Source: Anaeramoeba ignava
Taxonomy: Eukaryota > Metamonada > Anaeramoebidae
Direction of reading: 5' to 3'
DNA length: 64,000 bases
Assembly (NCBI GenBank): GCA_028826165.1
Contig: JAPDFW010000092.1
Coordinates: forward strand, 868,001-932,000
The number at the start of each line of letters is the position of its first letter. Positions within the stretch are counted from its first letter, which is position 1. The notes beneath the pieces are model-generated. The model searched no databases. It worked only from the letters and a program-made list of their open reading frames with translations, and had not been told where the DNA came from. This document shows, one piece after another, positions 1 through 14,022 of the stretch. Made by a program: the position numbers and the translations under genes.

Positions 1-368
1 CATATAAATAAAATTTTATAAATAATTTTATAAATAAATAAATAAATAATTATATAAATAAATATATAAATAAAAATTTTATAAATAAATATATAAATAA
101 ATATATAAATAAATATATAAATAAATATATAAATAAATATATAAATAATTAAATATATAAATAAATATATAAATAAATTTATAAATAAATATATAAATAA
201 TTTTATAAATAAATATATAAATAAATATATAATTAAATATATAAATAATTTTATAAATAAATATATAAATAATTTTATAAATAATTTTATAAATAATTTT
301 ATAAATAAATATATAAATAATTTAATAAATAATTTTATATTTAATTTTATATTTATTTTTGTTATTAA
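1..368 (-). repeat. AT-only repeat filling the Vti1-like intron
   Basis: The stretch is built almost only from A and T, as irregular copies of ATAAATAATATATAAATAAA-type units. It lies directly after the donor of the Vti1-like exon and is read as intron. No acceptor or further exon is visible before the window edge. Confidence 0.7.
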
Positions 369-374
369 ATTTAC

Positions 375-524
375 CATATCAAAAGCTTCTTCTAATTCTT
401 TTTGTGCAGAACGAATATTTTGTCTTCTTTCATCTCCTGAAAGTGTTGGTATTTTTGTATTTTTTTCTTGTATTGTTTTTGCTAAAGAAAGAAATTCTTC
501 TTCATAATTTTCAATCATATCCAT
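375..524 (-). CDS. Vti1-like SNARE, N-terminal exon (partial gene)
   Basis: A 50-codon first exon starts at the ATG at 524-522 and ends at a GTAAAT donor (complement of 369-374), in phase 0. It encodes MDMIENYEEEFLSLAKTIQE, followed by a charged stretch containing LSGDERRQNIRSAQKELEEAF. The pattern Y-E-x-E-F, then LSG-(D/E)-ER, then a (D/E)LEEA helix is that of the Vti1 N-terminal v-SNARE three-helix domain. Vti1 is a Qb-SNARE of Golgi, endosome and vacuole/lysosome fusion. The rest of the gene, including the SNARE helix and the membrane anchor, lies left of the window beyond an intron of at least 374 nt made of AT repeats. The family assignment rests on about 45 residues and is moderately secure; the exon itself is well supported by its start, donor and unbroken frame. 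Confidence 0.68.
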
Positions 525-721
525 TGTTTAAAATTGTTTAAAATTTGTTTAAATTTGGTTAAAATTGTTTAAAATTTGGTTAAAATTTAATGTTAATTTC
601 AAATGAAATAATGTAAAATTTATTCAAAAAAAAAAATGAAAAAATGAAAAATGAAAAATGAAAAACGTTTTTTTTTTTAAATTCCAAATTTAATCGCTTT
701 TTTATTTATTTTCTTTCAAAT
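525..721. other. Spacer between Vti1-like gene and RPA1
   Basis: This is the upstream region of the Vti1-like gene and the 3' flank of RPA1, both on the minus strand. It contains several direct copies of a TTTAAAATTTGGTTAAAATTG-like unit (530-590) and short AAAAATGAAAAATG runs. No gene was seen. Confidence 0.5.
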
Positions 722-2119
722 TCAGAAATACATTTGTATAAACTGAATTAATTGCTGTGATTGAACAATGCAATTATCTTCAAGAGGAACAAAGGAAGAT
801 ATTCTATATTGACGAGATAACTTTTCCATATAAGAATTCTCGTAAATACTTATAAAAAATAAAAAACGTCGATTTTGGATTTTTTGGAAAACTTGTTCAT
901 ATTCTTGAGTTTTTTGAGATTGAAAAAGATCATTAAGATAAGAAGCTTTAACGGAAAGTAACTCTTCAGCAACATCATTAAAAGCAGTAGTGAAAATGAA
1001 ATTTGAAGAGTCAGCAATATGAACTTTGAGGATGTATTTATACTCACAATTAGGATAATCCTGGTCGCATTTCTCGCAATACCAACGGTCGCCAATTTGT
1101 TTCATTTTCTTCGAGCAATTCTCAGAAGGACAAGAAGGATATGCTACTTTGTCAAAGTTGGATGAAGTAATATTTATAATAGTCCCGGCAATAACAAAAC
1201 TTTGCGACTTTTTTTCGCCCAAATCGATGGTCATAATATCCTGAATCATAAATCGTGGTCTTGTGACCCAATTGTAATTCTTTGTGACGATTTTTCCTGC
1301 AAGCGGGAGATCCGTATCATTTCCGTTTTGTGTGAAATGGCGAATCAAATCCCGAGCAACAGGAAGATTTGGATTGAAATATAATTGAGAAGTTGATGAA
1401 ATTGATAAATTTTTTGTTTGATATTCTCCAATTTTCCCGCTTTTAATTGCAAGTACAATTGGTTCTTCAAAGTTTGAGATGTCGATATTTTTTGCAGATT
1501 CACCCCAAAAAACAAGATCGATTTTCGAGTTTTTATCGCAAAGAAAACCCGATCTTTTTGATGTTTCTCCATTGCGAGTATTTATAACGGAAATGGGGGA
1601 TAAATTTTGCAAAACACCAACCATATCGACAGTTGATCCTTTTGGAAATTGGTCAATCTGCACAAGTGGCAAAAAGTCAAAGTGAAATTTCGCAATATTT
1701 TCATCGTCCTCTTGAAGCGTTACTGAGCTGTTGCTATTCAAATTGATTTGATAACCGCTGTTTCCATGTGAAAACCCAGGCTTAGAATCCTTCACTATTC
1801 CTTTACTTATTAAATATATTTTTCCCACTTGGAATTGATTATAAAATAAATCGACATCATCGTTAAAAATTGTTGCACGAATTTCAGTCCCAAATTTATC
1901 CAGTAAATCGATAGAAAATAATTTTCCATTTTGTGATCGATTTGCAAAATTTCGAATGTCACTTTTTTTTAAAACTCGAACTTTAATAATCCAATCTTTG
2001 GATGAGGGATTTAATTGTGATATTGGTGTGTATTGTGAATCTGGATCGTTTTCTTTTTCTAATTTTTCTAAAAAATCTCCTGAAAATTCATTTGTTGGAG
2101 GTTCATATTCATCTTCCAT
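722..2119 (-). CDS. RPA1: Replication protein A large subunit (RPA70), short form
   Basis: The 465-residue protein is the ssDNA-binding large subunit of RPA, used in replication, repair and recombination. DBD-A opens near residue 40 (WIIKVRVLKKSDIRNF, GKLFSIDLLDKFGTEIRATIF). DBD-B follows around 160-275 (VDMVGVLQN, SKIDLVFWGESA, SGKIGEYQTKNLSIS). DBD-C occupies about 300-460 and holds the zinc ribbon with Cys330, Cys335, Cys348 and Cys351 (CPSENC...WYCEKC). The N-terminal DBD-F/OB1 domain that recruits checkpoint proteins is missing: only about 35 acidic residues precede DBD-A, against about 180 in human RPA1. Short RPA1 forms of this kind are known in several protists. There is a single exon and the stop is TGA. 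Its 5' end faces the LRR-BTB gene across a 216-bp divergent spacer. Confidence 0.93.
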   Translation of the reverse strand: MEDEYEPPTNEFSGDFLEKLEKENDPDSQYTPISQLNPSSKDWIIKVRVLKKSDIRNFANRSQNGKLFSIDLLDKFGTEIRATIFNDDVDLFYNQFQVGKIYLISKGIVKDSKPGFSHGNSGYQINLNSNSSVTLQEDDENIAKFHFDFLPLVQIDQFPKGSTVDMVGVLQNLSPISVINTRNGETSKRSGFLCDKNSKIDLVFWGESAKNIDISNFEEPIVLAIKSGKIGEYQTKNLSISSTSQLYFNPNLPVARDLIRHFTQNGNDTDLPLAGKIVTKNYNWVTRPRFMIQDIMTIDLGEKKSQSFVIAGTIINITSSNFDKVAYPSCPSENCSKKMKQIGDRWYCEKCDQDYPNCEYKYILKVHIADSSNFIFTTAFNDVAEELLSVKASYLNDLFQSQKTQEYEQVFQKIQNRRFLFFISIYENSYMEKLSRQYRISSFVPLEDNCIVQSQQLIQFIQMYF

Positions 2120-2335
2120 TGTTTTTGTTTAAAAAATTTATAAAGAATAAAGAATAAAGAAAAGAAAAGAAAAAAATGAAAAAATTAAAAAAATTTTTTT
2201 TTGATTTATAGTTTATGTTTAACGGTTTTTTTTTTTATGTTTTTCTCCTTATGTTTTATTTTTTCTCCTTTTTATTTTTATTTTTTTTCATTTTTTTCTT
2301 TACTTTTTTTTTACTTTCCAAATTAAAAAATATAA
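2120..2335. promoter_or_regulatory. Divergent promoter region, RPA1 / LRR-BTB
   Basis: This 216-bp spacer separates two divergent start codons. It is strongly strand-asymmetric: purine-rich next to RPA1 (2150-2190), then long T-runs with CATTTTTT and CTTTTTTTT just before the plus-strand ATG. The same T-rich run precedes most starts in this window, so a shared promoter is inferred. Confidence 0.45.
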
Positions 2336-5269
2336 ATGCATTCTTTAACTGAAATTGAAAATTCAATTAAAAAATCTCATTCTTGTTCAATAAGTGGAGA
2401 ATTTGTTTCAGAATCAAATTTTGAATTTATTTGTCAAATCATCACACAAAACAAAAACATTGAAAGTTTAACACTTACAAAATTCAATCAAGAGCAATTT
2501 AAAAAATTATCAACTTCAATAATTAAAAATCACAACATTGAAGCTTTAACACTTGATTTATGCAATATGAATAAAGAAACTTGTCGAATTTTTTCTCAAT
2601 GTTTAAAATTCCAACCAAATAAATTTCGAATTATTCGTTTTATGAGATCAGATTTTGATCATGGTTTCCATTTCTTTGCAAAGGCGTTACAAAAAAATTA
2701 CAATTTGAAAGAAATTTATCTACAAAATTTAACTCAAGAATTTGCCAGTTGAAAAAGAAAATGAAAATGAAAAAGAAAAAGAAAAAGAAAAAGAAAAATT
2801 CGAAAAATGATCCAAAAAATAAATCACTTTCTTCTTTGCCTTCTTTTAATAATAAAAATGTTGATGAGCTTATTCGATTACTTGCGAATGTGAATCTTCT
2901 TTCCTTCTCATTAATCAACACAATTGAAAATTCTCAACATCTTTTGGCAATCACTAAAACTTGCTTGAAAAATCAATCAAAACTGCAAAGTCTTTGTTTA
3001 AATGGTTCCTTTTTTGAACAAAAAGAATTGAATCAAGTTATTGATTTTTTAATGGAATCCCAAAAAGAACTGAAAATCAAATCTTCTCATTTTAAACGCA
3101 TTTGTTTATCAAATCTTTCCAAAATCTCAAAAGAAACACTTTCTCTTCTTCCACTTTTTCTTCAAGTAAATTCAATTCAAGAGCTTGATATTTTGGGAAA
3201 CTCTTTATCAGAAGAACAACTTGTTTCATTTACGAATCATTTATCCAAAAATCAATCATTGAAAGTGTTTAAATTTACTCTCAATAGTGGGATTCCTGAA
3301 AAAATTGTCTCTCAATTTTTCAGCACTTTAAAACAACACAAAGAAATAAGAAATCTTGTAATTTCAGGCAATCTTTCTGAATACACTTCATTCATTGGTA
3401 ATATGCTTGCAGACAATTTCAATATAGAAACTTTGAACTTGTCAAATGCAAATCTTACTTCCCAATCAATTAAGAATTTTCTTTCAATATTCCCCACTTC
3501 AAAGACGATCCAAGAAGTATCCAAAAACGATCTACAAAATAACGAGAATATCACAAATGAAAACAAGAATGAAAATCATGATTCAGATTTTGATTTGGAA
3601 GATGATAATCAACAAAATGAACAAAATCAAAATAATCAACAAAATCAACAAAATCAAAATAATCAAAATAATCAACAAAATGAAAAAAATCAACAAAATC
3701 AAAATAATCAACAAAATGAACCTAAATTCATGCTCAAAACTTTAATTCTTTCTCAAAATCCAAATATTGGCAATGATGGCGCGATAGAAGTTCTCAAACT
3801 CATTTCCCAAAACAAATTTTTGGAAACTTTGGATCTTTCCAACTGCGGGATCGATGATGACAAATTGAAAGATATTTTCGATTATTTATCCCAATGCAGA
3901 TATCTTGTTGCTCTGTTTATTCTAAGAAACAACATAAGTCTGAATCTTTTGGGTGCTTTGGAGAGTTTTATTATGTCAAACACATTTTTGAAACGATTTT
4001 ATATTGATATGGGATTGAAAAATGAACTAATTACTACAGAAAATGAAAATTCTCTATTAAGAGCCTTAAAATGGAATCATTCATTAGAAAGATTCATCAT
4101 TTTTTGGAAAGGACAAATTAGCATAACTTTTGAGATGAATTCAGCTCCTCATTTGCAGTTTAATAGAGAGAGGCAAGTTGTTAATTCTCCACTCACAAAA
4201 GGTCTTCTTAGATTGTTTAAAACTCAACAATTTTGCGATATAAAAATCACTGATAATATTCAAGCTCATAAATCAATTCTATTTGCTCGATTGTTCCAAT
4301 TTCTCTCAAAAAATAATCAAATTCTCAATCAACCCCAAACCACAAAAAAACAAAAGAAAAAACAGAAACATTTGGATCAAGAACCTCCGCTTAAAATCAA
4401 AATATCAGATTTAGATTTCTCTTCTATTGTTAAATTTTTAAAATCTAAAAATCATGAAACTATTATTCATTTAATGAATTGGATTTATGGAGGAGTTATT
4501 CCACAAGAGGAATCACCTGATATTAATGAAGAGTTATATAGTATAGAAAAGGAATTTTGTGAGTATTCAACCCAAAAATATTTTATTTAATTTAATTTAA
4601 TTTTATTTAATTTTATTTAATTTAATTTAATTTTATTTAATTTTATTTAATTTTATTTAAAAAATAGCAATTGCTTTCACAAAAAAATCTCTTCAACAAA
4701 AATTATTAGCAAATTCTGGAAAAAAACACGAAAAAGCAATTATTCAATTAGAATTTGAAGAAGATATTAGAAAACTTTATAAAGCAGAACCAAATTTCAC
4801 AATTGTATTAAACTCAGAGAATATCGGAGTTCATTTAGAAATAATAACAGCAGTTTCAAGAAAAATATCCGTTCACGTTTTACGGACAAACAGCAAAGTT
4901 TTCAACGATTTAACACCAGCAAAACCAACTCAATTGAAAAGTTTTATTGAATTTCTTTATCATTATCAATTATCTAATTTTAACGTTGGTTTAGCTGATT
5001 ATTTTTTTCATGCTTTAAATTATTATGAAATTGAAAATCAAATTTTATCTCAAATTATCACAAAAAAACTTGATTTTATTATCAATGAAAAAAATGTGGA
5101 TAATATTTTGAGTCTTGCTGAAAAACATCATTCGGATTCTTTGGAAAAACTTGCTAAAGATTTTTTGGCTCAATCAATGAGTGAATGGATCTTTTTAGAA
5201 AATGATACTCAAAAAATGAATGAAATTGAACTTTCTTTAAAATCTAAAAAAAAATGTGTTTGCTTTTAA
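2336..5269 (+). CDS. Leucine-rich repeat protein with C-terminal BTB/POZ-like domains
   Basis: Exon 1 (2336-4558) encodes RNI-type leucine-rich repeats (for example LKTLILSQNPNIGNDGAIE, FLETLDLSNCGIDDDKLKDI), interrupted by an Asn/Gln linker at 3590-3720. A BTB/POZ-like segment follows (GLLRLFKTQQFCDIKI...AHKSILF...IIHLMNWIYGG). A GTGAGT donor at 4559 and an acceptor at 4666-4667 bound a 109-nt intron of TTTAATTTTA repeats and join the frames cleanly (phase 1). Exon 2 (4668-5269) carries a second BTB/BACK-like region. Between 2747 and about 2800 the frame shifts by one base inside a GAAAAAGAAAAATGAAAA tract, so the first 137 codons and the rest are out of register. No intron fits that gap. 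A homopolymer error or a true frameshift are both possible. A role as an adaptor or scaffold is inferred only from the domains. Confidence 0.72.
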
Positions 5270-5426
5270 ATCAAAAATTGATCTTCTTTTTCAAATAAGA
5301 TTTATTTTCCAATTTTTTTTTTTTCTTTAAAAAAGAAATTCAAGAAAAAAAAAAACACTTTTTAAACTTTTTCATTTTAAAATATTGATAATCAAAATAC
5401 AAACTTAATGAAAAGATATTTAATTT
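5270..5426. other. 3' flank of LRR-BTB gene
   Basis: Homopolymer-rich sequence with an ATTCAAGAAAAAAAA/TTTTTTTTTTCTTT inverted pair near 5310-5355 that could act as a 3'-end signal. No gene was seen. Confidence 0.35.
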
Positions 5427-6905
5427 TTGATTAATAAATTTATTCCATTTTTTATTAATAAATTTATTCCACTTTTTATTAATAAATTTATTCCACTTTT
5501 TTTATTAATAAATTTATTCCACTTTTTATTAATAAATTTATTATATTTTTTATTAATAAATTTATTATATTTATTATTAATAAATTTATTCCACTTTTTA
5601 TTAATAAATTTATTATATTTTTTATTAATAAATTTATTATATTTTTTATTAATAAATTTATTATATTTACTATTAATAAATTTATTCTATTTATTATTAA
5701 TAAATTTATTCTATTTTTATTAATAAATTTATTCTATTTTTTATTAATAAATTTATTCTATTTTTTATTAATAAATTTATTATATTTTATTATTAATAAA
5801 TTTATTCCACTTTTTATTAATAAATTTATTCCATTTTTATTAATAAATTTATTATATTTTTATTAATAAATTTATTCCACTTTTTTATTAATAAATTTAT
5901 TATATTTATTATTAATAAATTTATTCCATTTTTTATTAATAAATTTATTCTATTTACTATTAATAAATTTATTCCATATTTTTTATTTATAAATTTATTC
6001 CACTTTTTATTAATAAATTTATTATATTTTTATTAATAAATTTATTCTATTTATGATTAATAAATTTATTCTATTTATTATTAATAAATTTATTCTATTT
6101 TTATTAATAAATTTATTATATTTTTTTATTAATAAATTTATTCCACTTTTTATTAATAAATTTATTCCACTTTTTATTAATAAATTTATTCCATTTTTAT
6201 TAATAAATTTATTCCACTTTTTATTAATAAATTTATTCTATTTTGATTAATAAATTTATTCCACTTTTTATTAATAAATTTATTATATTTATTATTAATA
6301 AATTTATTATATTTATTATTAATAAATTTATTCCACTTTTTTATTAATAAATTTATTGCACTTTTTATTAATAAATTTATTATATTTTTGATTAATAAAT
6401 TTATTCCATTTTTATTAATAAATTTATTCCATACTTTTTATTAATAAATTTATTATATTTTTATTAATAAATTTATTCTATTTTGATTAATAAATTTATT
6501 ATATTTTGATTAATAAATTTATTATATTTTTTATTAATAAATTTATTCTATTTTTATTAATAAATTTATTATATTTATGATTAATAAATTTATTATATTT
6601 ATTATTAATAAATTTATTCCACTTTTTATTAATAAATTTATTCTATTTTTATTAATAAATTTATTCCACTTTTGTTAATAAATTTATTATATTTTTATTA
6701 ATAAATTTATTCCATTTTTGATTAATAAATTTATTATATTTATTAATAATAAATTTATTCTATTTTTATTTATAAATTTATTCCACTTTTATTAATAAAT
6801 TTATTCCACTTTTTATTATTAATAAATTTATTCTATTTTGATTAATAAATTTATTATATTTTGATTAATAAATTTATTCTATTTATGATTAATAAATTTA
6901 TTTCA
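5427..6905. repeat. Minisatellite of ~24-bp units with palindromic core
   Basis: Roughly 60 head-to-tail units of about 23-25 bp read TTATTAATAAATTTATTCCA followed by a short T-run. The core AATAAATTTATT is its own reverse complement and is almost invariant. Variation is confined to the CCAC/CTAT/ATAT position and the length of the T-run. The array lies between the 3' end of the LRR-BTB gene and RPS5. The small ORFs inside it are translations of the repeat and are not called. Confidence 0.93.
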
Positions 6906-7209
6906 TTTTCCTTATTAATTTTAATTATTAAAAAATTGAATACAATTGATTTTAAAAGAAAAAAATATTTATATATATTTTATAAATATATAAAATAATA
7001 TGAAAATAATTATTTATATAAATAATAAAAAATATAAATATATAAAAATATAAATATATAAAAAAATATAAAATAAAAAAAAATAAAAAAAAATTTTTTT
7101 TCTTTTTAATTTTAATTTTTTTTTTTCATTTTTTTTCTTTTCAATTAAAAAAAAATTTTAAAACAAAAAAAAAAAAATATAAAAAATAAAGAAAAAAAAA
7201 AAAGACAGA
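6906..7209. promoter_or_regulatory. RPS5 upstream region
   Basis: AT-only DNA (ATATATAAAATATA-type, 6960-7080) is followed by long T-runs with CATTTTTTTTC at about 7130 and a purine run up to the ATG at 7210. The T-rich block matches the one preceding other genes here. No other gene was seen. Confidence 0.4.
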
Positions 7210-8913
7210 ATGGAAAATCAAGAACAAACAGAAATAATAGAAGAAAAACCAGAAAAAGTAATAAATTCAGCAACAGAAATCAAGTTATTTGGAAAATGGA
7301 GTTTTGAAGGAATCAAAGTAAAAGATCAAAGTTTAGAAGATCAAATAGCAGTTCGAGGACAAGACGCGCGTTTTCTTCCGCACTCAGCAGGACGTTGGAA
7401 CCGAAAGCGTTTCCGCAAAATTCAGTGTCCAATTGTAGAAAGACTTACAAACTCATTGATGATGCATGGAAGAAACAACGGAAAAAAATTACTTGCTGTT
7501 AGAATTGTTAAACACTGCTTCGAAATTATCTATCTTGTTACTGGTGAAAATCCTATTCAAGTTGCTGTAAATGCTATCGCTAATGCTGGCCCTAGAGAAG
7601 ATACTACTAGAGTAGGTAAAGGTGGTGTCGCAAGAAGACAATCTGTTGATGTTTCTCCTTTGAGAAGAGTTAATATGGCTATCGGTTTTATTACTTCTGG
7701 TGTATGTTTTTTTTTCAATTAAATATAAATATAAATATAAATATAAATATTTAAAATATAAATATAAATATAAATATAAATATAAATATAAATATAAATA
7801 TAAATATTTAAAATATAAATATAAAAATAAATATAAATATAAATATAAATATAAATATAAATATAAATATAAATATAAATATAAATATAAATATAAAATA
7901 TAACATAAATATAAAATATAAAATATAAAATATAAATATAAATATAAATATAAAATATAAATATAAATATAAATATAAATATAAATATAAATATAAATAT
8001 AAATATAAATATAAATATAAATATATAAATATAAATATAAATATAAATATAAATATAAAATATAAATATAAATATAAATATAAATATAAACATAAACATA
8101 AATATAAATATAAATAAAATAAAATAAAACATAAATATAAATATAAATATAAACATAAAATAAATATAAAATATAAATATAAACATAAACATAAAAATAA
8201 AAATATAAACATAAACATAAATATAAACATAAAATATAACATAAATATAAAATATAAATATAAATATAAATATAAATATAAATATAAATATAAATATAAA
8301 CATAAACATAAAAATAAACATAAATATAAATATATAATAATAAATATAAATATAAATATAAATATAAATATAAATATAAATATAAATATAAAATATAAAT
8401 ATAAATATAAATATAAATATAAATATAAATATAAATATAAATATAAATATAAATATAAATATAAATATAAATATAAATATAAATATAAATATAAATATAA
8501 ATATAAATATAAATATAAATATAAATATAAATATAAATATAAATATAATAAATATAAATATAATAAATATAAATATAAATATAAATATAAATATAAATAT
8601 AAATATAAATATAAATATAAATATAAATATAAATATAAATATTCAAAAAATTAATCAAAAATATAATTATAATAAAAATTATAATTAAAGGCAAGAACAT
8701 CCGCTTTTAGAAATACTAAAACAATTGCTGAATGTTTGGCAGATGAGATTATTCTCGCTGCTCAAGGTTCATTGAATAGTTCCTCTATGAAAAAGAAGAA
8801 TGAAATTGAAAGAGTTGCTAGAAGTAACAGAGTAATTATTTCTTTTTCTTTTTCTAACAAAAAAAATAATTCATTTCTAATTTTTATTTTTATTTTTATT
8901 TTTATTTTAGTAA
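7210..8913 (+). CDS. RPS5: 40S ribosomal protein S5 (uS7)
   Basis: Exons are 7210-7701, 8691-8831 and 8911-8913, giving 211 residues, close to the roughly 204 of animal RPS5. Diagnostic segments are [49 protein letters not shown] and, in exon 2, [20 protein letters not shown] ending ...VARSNR. S5/uS7 sits in the head of the small subunit at the mRNA exit and E-site. Intron 1 (7702-8690, GTATGT...TAAAG) is filled with a TAAATA hexamer array. Intron 2 (8832-8910, GTAATT...TTTTAG) ends immediately before TAA, so the final exon starts with the stop codon and the protein ends exactly at the conserved SNR. If intron 2 were retained, about 34 hydrophobic residues would be added. Confidence in identity is very high; confidence in the terminal intron is good. 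Confidence 0.95.
7712..8650. repeat. (TAAATA)n array inside RPS5 intron 1
   Basis: A nearly uninterrupted TAAATA hexamer array occupies almost all of the 989-nt intron. Occasional ACATAAAC variants appear at about 8090-8320, plus a few TTTAAA breaks. Both strands are open over long distances, giving spurious ORFs of up to 403 codons (poly Ile/Tyr) that are not genes. Confidence 0.95.
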
Positions 8914-9236
8914 TTTTTTTTTTGCTTTTTTAAACATTTTTACTTCAATAAGATTCAACAAGTTTTTAATCAACAAAATGAATACTCAACAATTAAAAGT
9001 CATCATTTAATTCTAAAATTTACTTTTTTTGAAACAAACTTTTTAGCAATTTTCTTTTTTTACTTTTTTTTTTTTTTAAACAAAGAAACCTAAAAAGAAA
9101 AATAGAAACAGTTTCAAATTCAAATTAAATTGATTTTTAAAATTTTTTAAAAAGAAAATTTTTTATTTTTTTTTATCAAATTCAAATTCAAATTCAAAAA
9201 AAGAAAAGAAAAGAAAAGAAAAGGAATTTTTTTAAA
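8914..9236. other. Convergent intergenic region, RPS5 / Prp43
   Basis: Two plus/minus genes end towards each other here. The sequence has poly-T and poly-A runs, TTCAAATTCAAATTC and repeated AAAAGAAAAGAAAAG (9198-9222). No gene was seen. Confidence 0.45.
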
Positions 9237-13930
<4,694 letters not shown>

Positions 13931-14022
13931 AATTTATTAAAAGAATGAAAAATGAAAAATGAAAAATGAAAAATGAAAAATGAAAAATGAAAAATGAAAA
14001 AAATTTAATTTTAATTTTAATT

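Noticed and set aside
359-541. 60-codon plus-strand ORF
   Set aside because: Antisense shadow of the Vti1-like exon, which has a start, donor and family pattern on the minus strand.
2749-2760. TTG as start codon of a separate LRR gene
   Set aside because: Non-ATG start directly after the stop of an upstream LRR-like ORF; one gene with a frame slip is simpler.
5427-6905. CRISPR-like array
   Set aside because: No spacers: units are near-identical in full length, and the window is eukaryotic.
7489-8700. 403-codon minus-strand ORF (and nested 200- and 144-codon ORFs)
   Set aside because: Translation of the TAAATA hexamer array (alternating Ile/Tyr, Leu/Tyr, Phe/Ile) within RPS5 intron 1; it overlaps RPS5 exons antisense.
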